Positions 1 to 7,183 are shown, counted from the first letter of the stretch. The stretch is 13,477 bases of DNA from Sulfurimonas sp. (GCA_027066935.1 JAMOMX010000163.1:1-13477), one strand, 5' to 3'. Numbers and translations are program-made. The notes: generated by a model not told the origin, from the sequence alone.

Positions 1-230
1 GTCCTGCTAGTTGCTGGAACTCCCCTTAAACCCTCTAAAAACTCAAATCCATTCATAACTGGCATATTTAAGTCAGTTATAATTAAATCAGGTGTCATTC
101 CAGCTTTTATCTCCTCTAAAGCTACTTGAGCCTCTGTATATTGTTTAACCTCAATTGGCATTGAATTTGTAACCATCCTCGTTGAGGCTAGCGCGGTTTC
201 ACTATCATCTACAAATATTACTAATGGCAT
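1..230 (-). CDS. Response-regulator receiver domain protein (CheY-like), 3' end cut by window
   Basis: The start codon is at 230-228, preceded by a good Shine-Dalgarno (AGGAGA about 5 nt upstream). The frame stays open to position 1, giving 76 residues. It begins MPLVIFVDDSETA, with the acidic pair D8/D9 of a receiver domain, and has the phospho-acceptor D53 in the motif TDLNMPVMNG. The conserved Thr/Ser and Lys of the receiver lie past the edge, so it cannot be told whether this is a single-domain CheY or has an output domain. It is the last visible gene of the chemosensory operon and starts 9 nt after the cheR stop. By family it would be phosphorylated on D53 by a CheA-type kinase. CheY-like is the simplest reading, but a receiver fused to another domain is equally possible. 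Confidence 0.88.
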   Translation of the reverse strand, partial: MPLVIFVDDSETALASTRMVTNSMPIEVKQYTEAQVALEEIKAGMTPDLIITDLNMPVMNGFEFLEGLRGVPATSR

Positions 231-239
231 GTCTTCTCC

Positions 240-1070
240 TTATTTTTGATAAATTAAAGTTTTGTCAACTTTTTTTGCATTAAAAACTGATACTATACGA
301 CTCATATATTCAGCATGACCTAATAAAACATATCCATTTGGATTTAACATATCGTAAAAAGTCATAGCTACCTCTTTTTTTGATGCATCATCAAAGTATA
401 TAAGCATATTTCTTGAAAATATAACATCAAATTTACCTAACTTTCTCATTTGAGCTTTATCAAATACATTAGCTACTTGAAAATCAACGCTTCCCATTAA
501 ATCATCCCCAAGTTGATAACCTAGATTTTTTTTAACAAACCATTTGGAGAGTACATTTTTTGGTATTGCATGAACCGATCTATCAGTAAATTTGCCTTTT
601 TTTGCTTTTTCTATTACAGTTGAATCGATATCAATACCTACAACTTCAATATCACGACGCTCTACTAATTTAGCTTCTTCTACAATATGAAGTATCATAG
701 AGTATGGTTCCTCTCCACTAGAGCACGGTGAAGATAAAATTCGAAGTGGTCTATTTTTTGGCATAACCTTGTCTAGCTCTGGTAATATAAAATTAATAAG
801 TGCTTCAAACTGATCTTTTTCTCTGTAAAAATAAGTTTCATTTACAGTAACACCATTCATAAGTTCTTGAAACTCTGTCCCATCTTTATCTTCAAAACGA
901 AGTTTAAAAAAATATTTTCTAAAATTATCAATATTAAGCTCTTTAGCTCTTTTATCTATATATCTTGCTAACTTATCATAATGTTTTTCAAGCTCAAGGT
1001 GTATACCACTCTTGCGATATATAAATTCACATATCTTAGTAAAATTTTCATGAGATAATAAATAAGCCAT
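240..1070 (-). CDS. cheR: Chemotaxis protein methyltransferase CheR
   Basis: A 276-residue protein, the usual length for CheR without extra C-terminal domains. CheR transfers methyl groups from S-adenosylmethionine to glutamates on chemoreceptors during adaptation, in the cytoplasm. Residues 1 to about 75 match the helical N-terminal domain, followed by the family motif TVNETYFYRE (75-84). The SAM-binding Rossmann part shows SSPCSSGEEPYS (113-124), the acidic strand end GIDID (145-149), and FDVIFSRNMLIYFD (214-227), all CheR hallmarks. The ATG at 1070 lies 2 nt after the stop of the HEAT-repeat gene, with a Shine-Dalgarno (AAGG) inside the end of that gene, so translation is probably coupled. 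It probably methylates the receptor encoded upstream in the operon, working against CheB; this partner assignment is inference from context. Confidence 0.95.
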   Translation of the reverse strand: MAYLLSHENFTKICEFIYRKSGIHLELEKHYDKLARYIDKRAKELNIDNFRKYFFKLRFEDKDGTEFQELMNGVTVNETYFYREKDQFEALINFILPELDKVMPKNRPLRILSSPCSSGEEPYSMILHIVEEAKLVERRDIEVVGIDIDSTVIEKAKKGKFTDRSVHAIPKNVLSKWFVKKNLGYQLGDDLMGSVDFQVANVFDKAQMRKLGKFDVIFSRNMLIYFDDASKKEVAMTFYDMLNPNGYVLLGHAEYMSRIVSVFNAKKVDKTLIYQK

Positions 1071-1072
1071 AC

Positions 1073-1696
1073 TTAACCTTTTATCAATTTTACAGCACCA
1101 TCGACTGCAAACTCTACATATACATCACCACTAAACCTATCTTTAAGCGACTCTAATAACTCTATATCCTCTTCTTCTCCAATTTCACCCATATAATCAA
1201 CTGCTGTCATAGCTACATTAATGTCAGTTTCACTCTCAAGCAACTCAACCATCATATCTCTAGATTCTGCAAAATTAACATCACCTAAAACATTTATAGC
1301 AAATATTCTTAAATCTCTATCATCACCTATTAAAAATTTAACTATATAATATTTTATCGCTGTTCCAAAATCTCTAAGAATAGATATTCCCAAGTTCCTA
1401 ACATAAGCATTATTCAACTTTAAAAGATCCATAATTTCCTCTATTGGCGCATCATCAGAATCCATTTTTGATATCACAGAGGCTATCTTAGTTAAGATAA
1501 TTTTTTCTCTCTCTTCATTAGCTATTAAAGATAAAAGATATTCAGGACCACCTTTAAAATTGACAATTTCTTCAACTGCATAATCTTTTTTACTAATATC
1601 TGTATTGGTCTTGCAATATGCTTGCGCTTCTTCTAATGTTGTAAAAACAGGTAGTGTCTCAACTTCTTGAGCTACATGATTTTTAATTAAAGCCAT
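1073..1696 (-). CDS. HEAT-repeat protein of the chemosensory operon, function unknown
   Basis: A 207-residue soluble protein with no signal peptide or membrane segment. From about residue 84 to the end there are four helical repeats of the HEAT / PBS-lyase type, each with a recurring LL-x(n)-VR-x-x-AI-x-x-LG pattern, as in AYVRNLGISILRDFG (97-111) and RDLRIFAINVLGDVN (127-141); the later two are more acidic. Residues 1-80 form a separate region I do not recognise, with a likely helix-turn-helix-rich fold but no catalytic motif. HEAT repeats make curved protein-binding surfaces, so a docking or adaptor role in the signalling array is plausible, but nothing in the sequence names the partner. 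The start at 1696 has a strong Shine-Dalgarno (AAGGAGA) that overlaps the cheB stop. It sits between cheB and cheR, which suggests a link with adaptation. Confidence 0.8.
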   Translation of the reverse strand: MALIKNHVAQEVETLPVFTTLEEAQAYCKTNTDISKKDYAVEEIVNFKGGPEYLLSLIANEEREKIILTKIASVISKMDSDDAPIEEIMDLLKLNNAYVRNLGISILRDFGTAIKYYIVKFLIGDDRDLRIFAINVLGDVNFAESRDMMVELLESETDINVAMTAVDYMGEIGEEEDIELLESLKDRFSGDVYVEFAVDGAVKLIKG

Positions 1697-1706
1697 TATT
1701 ATCTCC

Positions 1707-2762
1707 TTACTTAAGTGTAATAATTTTATGTAAAATTTGTTTAAAATCTAACTGTTCGCTTACTCCACCATTATCAAATGCCACCTTTGGCATTCCATAT
1801 ACAGTAGCACTTTTTTCACTCTCACCTAGCGTATAACCTCCAGCTTTTTTTATATTTAGCATACCTATAGCTCCATCATCACCAATACCCGTAAGAAGAA
1901 CACCAATCACTTGAGATGGTTTTAATACATCTAATACACTATTCATCATATAATCAACTGATGGTTGAAAAAATGATTTTCCTTTACTTTTTTCTTCACG
2001 AACCACAATTTTACCAGATGTTTTTTTACTAAACATCATATGTACTCCACCACGAGCTAAATATATATTACCAGGTAATATCTCCATATTATTTTTTGTC
2101 TCATGAACATTTAAAACAGAGTTTCTATTAAGTCTAGCAGCGAATGAACTTGTAAACTGCTCTGGCATATGTTGAACTATACAAACAGGATACTTATAGT
2201 TTTGTGGTAATGATGAGCAAATTTGGTCTATCAACCCTGGTCCACCTGTAGAAGATCCTATCAATACAATTTTTTCAATATCTTTACTTGATAAATTTTC
2301 ATTTGAATGAGTTGTTGTAGGAGCCACCCTTCTCTCTCTTTTGGGTGGTGCTTTTTTTGCTTTTAATCTTCTTGTTGGAATTCTAGATAAAGATTTTATT
2401 TTTTGTATTATTGATTCTGTGTTTTCTATTTTACCAACATTCAATGTGCCTGGTTTTGATATATAATCAATCGCTCCCAGATCAAGAGCATCCATAGTTA
2501 TACCAGCATCAGCTGTTGTAAGTGAACTTATCATTAAGATTGCTGTAGGTTTTTTAGCCATAATTTGTTTTACTGCTTCAAGACCATCCATAACGGGCAT
2601 ATTTATATCCATAGTAATCACATCATACTGAGTAGCTATAGCCATATCAACAGCCTCTTGACCATTTCTTGCTGTATCTATGTCATAGTCAAACTCTTTT
2701 ATCATATCTGTTAGTTGTTTTCTAACTAATGCCGAGTCATCTACTATCAAAATTTTTTTCAT
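1707..2762 (-). CDS. cheB: Protein-glutamate methylesterase/deamidase CheB
   Basis: A 351-residue two-domain CheB, which removes methyl groups from (and deamidates) chemoreceptor glutamates or glutamines when phosphorylated. The receiver domain (1 to about 122) has D8/D9, the phospho-acceptor D52 in TMDINMPVMDG, and K103 in SKPG. A basic linker (about 127-160, rich in R, K and P) leads to the methylesterase domain. There the catalytic triad is visible: S171 in GSSTGG, H198 in VQHMP and D296 in TGIGDDGA. The ATG at 2762 overlaps the stop of the preceding CheW gene in a TGATG arrangement, pointing to coupled translation. A GTG one codon upstream (2765) would add one residue, but the ATG is preferred because the following MKKILIVDDS is the usual family start. 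Residue numbers use the ATG. It acts with CheR on the receptor of the same operon by inference. Confidence 0.95.
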   Translation of the reverse strand: MKKILIVDDSALVRKQLTDMIKEFDYDIDTARNGQEAVDMAIATQYDVITMDINMPVMDGLEAVKQIMAKKPTAILMISSLTTADAGITMDALDLGAIDYISKPGTLNVGKIENTESIIQKIKSLSRIPTRRLKAKKAPPKRERRVAPTTTHSNENLSSKDIEKIVLIGSSTGGPGLIDQICSSLPQNYKYPVCIVQHMPEQFTSSFAARLNRNSVLNVHETKNNMEILPGNIYLARGGVHMMFSKKTSGKIVVREEKSKGKSFFQPSVDYMMNSVLDVLKPSQVIGVLLTGIGDDGAIGMLNIKKAGGYTLGESEKSATVYGMPKVAFDNGGVSEQLDFKQILHKIITLK

Positions 2763-4129
2763 CACAAGCTACTTTTTTGTTTAATTATCTTTTGTATATC
2801 CATCTTTAAGACCAGTCTTCTACCACTATCTAAGTGTAAAACATCTGTTAAATATTCATCATCTTGAGATATTATTTCCTCTTTTGATACTGATAATATA
2901 TCACTAACATTATCAACTACAAAACCAACTTTACTATCGTCTATATTGCATACTATTATTTTAGAATCACCTTTAAAAATCATATCTATATTTAAAATAT
3001 TTGCCAAAGATACTATTGGCACTATCTGTCCACGAATATTTATAATGCCATCTATGGAATCGTTAGTATAAACAACCCCTGTAGACTCTTCATAATCAAT
3101 TATCTCAGCTACTATATCAACTTCAAATGCATACTCTTTAGCTTGAAGTTCAAAAAGTATATATTCAGAAGAGTTTTCATCATTTGTTTGACTTTGTATA
3201 ACTACCTCTTTTGAATCTACATATGATTCATTTTCTTTTAAAATCATTTTTAAGACTTTATCATCTAAAAAAGAGATTAAACTTTTTTTATCATGCAAAA
3301 CACCAGCTACCTTGTTTTTTTCAACCTCTTCTTTCATATAATCTATATCTGCATCAACAAAATCTCTAATATCTAAAATTTCATCAATCAGTAAACCTAT
3401 TGTTTGATTTTCAATTATAGATATAAGTATTCTGTTTTTATCACTTACTTTTTTATTAAATTTGTAATACATCCTTAAATCTACTACAGTAATCAAATCA
3501 TCCCTTAAAGCTATAAGACCAACTATCTCACCATCACTTCCAGAAATTTCTGTAAACTGTATATCTGCTAAAATTATTTCACGTAAATAATCTAATTCTA
3601 AAGCAAATTTTTCATTTTCCATCTTAAATATTAAAAATCTTTTAGAGTTTTCTTTAATAACTTCATCTACTTTAACTTTACCCTCGTTAATTACTTTAGA
3701 TTTAATCTCAACTCTTTTAACTTTATTAAAAAGAGAGGTTAGAGATAAGATTTGTATGATAAATTTTTCATGTTTATATATAGCTACTATAGAATCATCA
3801 TCTCGACTAATATATTCTATTTTTTTCTTATCAATCTCAACTGTATTATAGACTTCACTAACCAAAAGTGCATTTGTAGATTTTTCATTTGTCAGAGTTA
3901 AAAGTCTACTTTTTTCATCTGTAATATCAACTTGTGGCATTTGTAAAAGCATATTTAGATCTAAAACATTAGCAATATTTCCGCCAACAGCACTTAAACC
4001 TCTAACTTCATGAGGCTTTATAGGCAATGGCATAATGTTAGGCACCCTAGAAATTTGGCTTATATCCTCAGTAGATATTCCAAAACTTTCAGTGCCATTT
4101 TTGATGATAAGTATTTCATCTATTTGCAT
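2762..4129 (-). CDS. Triple CheW-domain scaffold protein
   Basis: A 455-residue protein made of three tandem CheW-like domains at about 2-140, 162-300 and 320-452, joined by short Lys/Glu-rich or Asn/Ser-rich linkers. It has no membrane segment. Normal CheW is a single domain of about 150-165 residues that couples chemoreceptors to the CheA kinase. The third domain keeps the classic strand motif GIINIRGQIVPIV (361-373), including the conserved Arg (R366). The second has a degenerate version, GLIALRDDLITVV, keeping an Arg at R209. The first reads GLSAVGGNIANVL and lacks this Arg. The domains may therefore be specialised, with only the third a canonical receptor/kinase coupler. The start at 4129 has an AGGAT Shine-Dalgarno, and the stop overlaps the cheB start. 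CheV can be excluded because there is no receiver domain. Confidence 0.88.
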   Translation of the reverse strand: MQIDEILIIKNGTESFGISTEDISQISRVPNIMPLPIKPHEVRGLSAVGGNIANVLDLNMLLQMPQVDITDEKSRLLTLTNEKSTNALLVSEVYNTVEIDKKKIEYISRDDDSIVAIYKHEKFIIQILSLTSLFNKVKRVEIKSKVINEGKVKVDEVIKENSKRFLIFKMENEKFALELDYLREIILADIQFTEISGSDGEIVGLIALRDDLITVVDLRMYYKFNKKVSDKNRILISIIENQTIGLLIDEILDIRDFVDADIDYMKEEVEKNKVAGVLHDKKSLISFLDDKVLKMILKENESYVDSKEVVIQSQTNDENSSEYILFELQAKEYAFEVDIVAEIIDYEESTGVVYTNDSIDGIINIRGQIVPIVSLANILNIDMIFKGDSKIIVCNIDDSKVGFVVDNVSDILSVSKEEIISQDDEYLTDVLHLDSGRRLVLKMDIQKIIKQKSSL

Positions 4130-4153
4130 TATTTATCCTATAAACTTTATAAA

Positions 4154-6034
4154 TTAGCCTTGTTGAAGCTCATCTGCCATTACAGCTAACTCTTCTACAC
4201 CATCACCTATATGAGATACCGTCTCAATAATAAGCTCACTTGCTTTGCGTGATTCCATAGCATTTCTAGCACTAAGCTCAACTGCTTTTTGTACCTCACT
4301 AATACCAATATTTACTTGATTCATCCCCTCAAGATTTTGATCATTTACAGCTTTTAGTCCAGTATATCTATCTAGTAAATCAACTAACATCTCTATAATT
4401 TTACTTATATCATTTATAAGAGTGTCTATATTTGATTGTTCGCTTCCTTGTGAAGTGAGTAGATTTCCCCAATCATTTTTAACCGTATCAATTTCTGAAT
4501 TCATTGACTCTACAATATCATTTATTTTTTCAGTATTGGATTCAGAATCTTTTGCCAAATTACGAATATCAGAACTTACAACTGCAAAACCTTTTCCAAA
4601 ATCACCTGCACGAGCAGCTTCAATAGAGCCACTAATAGCAAGCATATTTAGCTGAACAATAGAGTTAGAGATACTACTAACTGTTTTATCAACATTTTTA
4701 GTCTCTTTAACTATCACTTGTAGTTCACTAGCAGCCACATTTCCCTTTTCAATAGAGCCACTAAAAGCTTCTCTAATCTCTGTTACACTGGTTTTAACAA
4801 CATTAAAAGAAACTTTTAATATATCAAAATTACGACGAGCTATCTCTATTAGTTTATCAATATCTTTTGCAGCAAATAACCCAGCTTCAATTAGTTCTTT
4901 GTTTGTTATTGCACTTTGATTTGTAGTGTGCGATGATGATTCTATCTGATTTAATGCATTTGTCACATCTTCTAAAGCATTTTGTATATCTTCCATACTT
5001 CCACCAATTGTATCAGCTGAGAGAGCGATATCTTCTGCTGATTTCATAGTGTCAGTTGAAAATTTCAACTCTTCTGCTAAGTTGGAGAGGTCTTTTATAT
5101 CATCTTCTGTTTGTGCGAGGGCATCTGATTGAACATCTATACCGTTTAAAGTTTTTTCAACGGACAATGCTATCTCAGCAGAGGCTGATGCAATATCTTG
5201 TGAGCCATCATTAATTTTAGAAACTATATCACTAAGATTTTGAGTATATGTATTTACACTTCTTGCTGCTTCAACTGAGTATATAGCTATCTTAGTTAAC
5301 TCCTCCATCTTAGAACTAAGGGCATTACCTTTAGTTCCATTTTCTGATATTATTTTTGTAGTATCACCAATACTTGCAATAATTCCATCTATAGAGGTTT
5401 GAATTTTTGTAACAAGCTCTGAAATAAATTCAGCATTCTTTTCACTCTCTCCAGCAAGAGCGCGAGTTTCATCAGCAACAACTGCAAAACCTTTTCCATG
5501 CTCCTTCGCACGAGATGCTTCAATAGCTGCATTTAGTGCCAATAAATTTGTTTGATCAGCAATCTTTGCAATAAAACCAACAGCATCACCAATATTTTGT
5601 GAAGATATCTTTAACTCTTCACTTTTTGTAGCTGACTCTTTGGCTACTATCACTGCACTATCCATTCTACCAACTGAATCATTAATTTTATCAACAGATA
5701 ACATAATACTATCACCCGTTGAGAGTGTTGATGATATAACAGTACTTATGCTTGAGTTCATGCGTGTAATATTTGAAGTTATGCTTTTTACATTTGCTAA
5801 TGCTTGTTCACTTGCACCACTATTTTCTTCAGCTGCTGTTGCAATTTGCTCCATTGAAGATTTCAACTCCTCAATCGCACTAACACTCTCTTGTGCATTA
5901 TCTAAAATTGTCATAGATACACCTGCAATTGATTCACTGATTTGTTGCTGTTTTGCAAGGGTGCGTTGCTGTCTTTTATCTGAACCATTAGATGCAGATG
6001 AGGTAGATGGGGTGTTTTTTTTCACTAATGCCAT
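4154..6034 (-). CDS. Soluble chemoreceptor (MCP) with two signalling hairpins
   Basis: A 626-residue methyl-accepting chemotaxis protein with no transmembrane helix and no ligand-binding domain: after a short Ser/Thr/Lys-rich start it is coiled coil throughout. It has two hairpin tips. The first (about 152-197) is canonical: QTNLLALNAAIEASRAKEHG, then KGFAVVADE. The second (about 455-500) is QLNMLAISGSIEAARAGDFG, then KGFAVVSSD, exactly 300 residues later. Each tip is flanked by antiparallel arms of about 125-140 residues, so the protein looks like two complete MCP signalling domains in series. Glu/Gln/Ala/Ser-rich stretches in the arms, such as IATAAEENSGASEQ (64-77), resemble methylation helices. 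No CheR-docking pentapeptide ends the protein. The start at 6034 has an AAGGAT Shine-Dalgarno. The adjacent PAS gene probably supplies the sensory input. Confidence 0.92.
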   Translation of the reverse strand: MALVKKNTPSTSSASNGSDKRQQRTLAKQQQISESIAGVSMTILDNAQESVSAIEELKSSMEQIATAAEENSGASEQALANVKSITSNITRMNSSISTVISSTLSTGDSIMLSVDKINDSVGRMDSAVIVAKESATKSEELKISSQNIGDAVGFIAKIADQTNLLALNAAIEASRAKEHGKGFAVVADETRALAGESEKNAEFISELVTKIQTSIDGIIASIGDTTKIISENGTKGNALSSKMEELTKIAIYSVEAARSVNTYTQNLSDIVSKINDGSQDIASASAEIALSVEKTLNGIDVQSDALAQTEDDIKDLSNLAEELKFSTDTMKSAEDIALSADTIGGSMEDIQNALEDVTNALNQIESSSHTTNQSAITNKELIEAGLFAAKDIDKLIEIARRNFDILKVSFNVVKTSVTEIREAFSGSIEKGNVAASELQVIVKETKNVDKTVSSISNSIVQLNMLAISGSIEAARAGDFGKGFAVVSSDIRNLAKDSESNTEKINDIVESMNSEIDTVKNDWGNLLTSQGSEQSNIDTLINDISKIIEMLVDLLDRYTGLKAVNDQNLEGMNQVNIGISEVQKAVELSARNAMESRKASELIIETVSHIGDGVEELAVMADELQQG

Positions 6035-6052
6035 TGTAATATCCTTATTATA

Positions 6053-6481
6053 TTAATCTAATGTAGCGTAAAGCTCTTCAGCTTTTCTAACTTCTTCTTT
6101 TGAGGGTTTAACTCTAATACTGACATATTTAGTATTTCCACTTTTATCAATTGATCTAAGTACTGTCGCATAAACCCAATAAAATCCACCACCTTTACGA
6201 GCATTTTTTACATATCCAGTCCAAAACCCTTTAGATTGCACATCATCCCAAAGAGATTTAAAAGCAGCACGAGGCATCTCTGAATGGCGAACAACATTAT
6301 GTGGCTCCCCTATTAATTCATCTTCTGCTAAATTTGCAATCCTTAAAAAAGACTCATTGGCATATATAACTATACCCTTTTCATCAGTTTCACTTAAAAG
6401 GTACAAATCATCATATAAAACTTCACCATCATCTAAAAAAGTTAAACCTTCAGTACTGATAGCATTTTCATTTTTTGACAT
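6053..6481 (-). CDS. Stand-alone Aer/CetB-type PAS sensor protein
   Basis: A 142-residue protein that is almost entirely one PAS domain, closely resembling the N-terminal FAD-binding PAS domain of the energy-taxis receptor Aer. Shared signatures are ANESF (41-45), GEPHNVVRH (58-66), PRAAF (70-74), FWTGYVKNARKGG (86-98) and YVSIRVKPSKEE (119-130). Using my recollection of Aer, the FAD-contact residues align with a constant offset of 8: N42, R65, H66, F74 and W87 are kept, while Aer D60 is Glu here (E68). There is no membrane anchor or signalling domain, as in Campylobacter CetB, which works with a separate MCP (CetA). The neighbouring MCP has no sensory domain, so the two probably form a split receptor. 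It is the first gene of the operon, with a strong GGAGG Shine-Dalgarno. FAD rather than haem or no cofactor is inferred from the Aer match. Confidence 0.9.
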   Translation of the reverse strand: MSKNENAISTEGLTFLDDGEVLYDDLYLLSETDEKGIVIYANESFLRIANLAEDELIGEPHNVVRHSEMPRAAFKSLWDDVQSKGFWTGYVKNARKGGGFYWVYATVLRSIDKSGNTKYVSIRVKPSKEEVRKAEELYATLD

Positions 6482-6580
6482 AACAAACCTCCATTAAAAA
6501 CATTAATTGCATAAGCATACTGATATAAAACTAAAAGTAAATTTAAATATAGTTTTTTTTTGTATATATTTTGTTTAATT

Positions 6581-6586
6581 ATTATA
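6581..6586 (-). promoter_or_regulatory. Candidate -10 box for the chemosensory operon
   Basis: On the minus strand this reads TATAAT in the context ATTTTATAATAATT. A transcript would begin near 6574, leaving a leader of about 93 nt before the PAS start codon. No good TTGACA -35 box is seen at the expected spacing, which is common in Campylobacterota sigma-70 promoters. The region is extremely AT-rich, so chance matches are likely and this is a candidate only. No sigma-54 (GG-N10-GC) or clear sigma-28 motif was noticed here. Confidence 0.35.
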
Positions 6587-6656
6587 AAATCGACATATAT
6601 TGCCTAATAACTTATAAAATAATAAAATTTAATGGTTAATAAAAGAGAAAGTGTAG

Positions 6657-6681
6657 ATAAAAGCCTATATAAGGCTTTTAT
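6657..6681 (-). terminator. Intrinsic terminator hairpin downstream of rpsO
   Basis: A perfect 10-bp inverted repeat, ATAAAAGCCT / AGGCTTTTAT, encloses the 5-nt loop at 6667-6671. It lies about 30 nt past the rpsO stop, so on the minus strand it probably ends the rpsO transcript, with UUUUAU at the 3' arm. The better T-tract follows on the plus strand, so it may work in both directions, although no plus-strand gene precedes it here. It separates rpsO from the chemosensory operon, supporting a separate promoter for the latter. Confidence 0.7.
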
Positions 6682-6711
6682 TTTTGAAAATAGAAAAAAA
6701 AGGGGTGTTTC

Positions 6712-6987
6712 TTATATATTGTCGCGAATATTTAGTTTTTCAACTAAAGCTAAATAAGCTACTTTATCAGTTCTTTTGAAATACTTCATTAAGCGACGAC
6801 GCTGACCAACTAATTTTAATAGTCCTAATCTTGATGCATGATCTTTTTTGAATATTTTTAAGTGTTCTGTTAACTCAGCAATTCTTGCTGTTAAAAGTGC
6901 AATTTGAACTTCACTTGAACCTGTGTCGCCTTCTTTGCGACCATAATTTGCGATAATCTCTAATTTTTTCGCCGAATCTAAAGCCAT
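6712..6987 (-). CDS. rpsO: 30S ribosomal protein S15
   Basis: A 91-residue protein, close to the 89 residues of the E. coli protein. S15 is a primary binder of 16S rRNA in the central domain and helps assemble the 30S platform. The sequence shows the family's features: GDTGSSEVQIALLTARI (20-36), the HLKIFKKDHASRLGLL stretch (42-57) with the conserved H and D-H-x-S-R motif, and the basic GQRRRLMKYFK segment (61-71). The start at 6987 follows a strong AGGAGG Shine-Dalgarno. It is apparently transcribed alone: a hairpin follows it and a divergent promoter region lies upstream. The roughly 155-nt leader is long enough for the autoregulation by S15 known in other bacteria, but no specific structure is proven here. 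Confidence 0.98.
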   Translation of the reverse strand: MALDSAKKLEIIANYGRKEGDTGSSEVQIALLTARIAELTEHLKIFKKDHASRLGLLKLVGQRRRLMKYFKRTDKVAYLALVEKLNIRDNI

Positions 6988-7148
6988 AATAGCCTCCTGA
7001 ATGGTATATTAATCTAACTATTATTTATACATCAAATTAAGCAAACGCCCATTTAATGGCAGAAACTAGAGTCTCTACAACCCTCTAAAGCTACAAAAAA
7101 ATATTTTTTTTGAGATTTATAAAGTTAATTTGTAAAAGTTGAAGTGAA

Positions 7149-7154
7149 ATTATA
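7149..7154 (-). promoter_or_regulatory. Candidate -10 box of rpsO
   Basis: Read on the minus strand this is TATAAT in the context TTTAGATATAATTTC, a strong -10 match. Transcription would begin around 7142, giving an rpsO leader of about 155 nt. The -35 position (about 7172-7177, GCCAAA) is poor. It lies 23 nt from the opposite-facing -10 box of the Rrf2 gene, so the two core promoters would overlap. Confidence 0.5.
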
Positions 7155-7177
7155 TCTAAATTTTCAATTTCTTTGGC

Positions 7178-7183
7178 TATAAT
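7178..7183 (+). promoter_or_regulatory. -10 box of the rrf2-flhA-DHH transcript
   Basis: TATAAT in the context TTTGGCTATAATTT, a full consensus -10. No clear -35 box is seen at 7155-7160 (TCTAAA). Initiation would be near 7190, about 25 nt before the ATG at 7215 but only about 10 nt before the TTG at 7200, which favours the ATG as the start of the Rrf2 gene. A small inverted repeat AAATT-TTC-AATTT (7158-7170) lies in the overlap with the rpsO promoter. It could be an operator but is AT-rich enough to arise by chance. Confidence 0.6.

Noticed and set aside
2763..2765. GTG at 2765 as the start of cheB
   Set aside because: The ATG at 2762 gives the usual family N-terminus and the TGATG coupling; the GTG adds only one residue.
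2762..4129. The CheW-repeat protein as CheV
   Set aside because: CheV needs a C-terminal receiver domain; the C-terminus here is a third CheW domain without the Asp and Lys receiver motifs.
5640..6056. Plus-strand open frame of 138 codons opposite the receptor gene
   Set aside because: It is antisense to a well-supported MCP; the hydrophobic, Ser/Cys-rich translation is what coiled-coil codons give on the other strand, and no family is recognisable.
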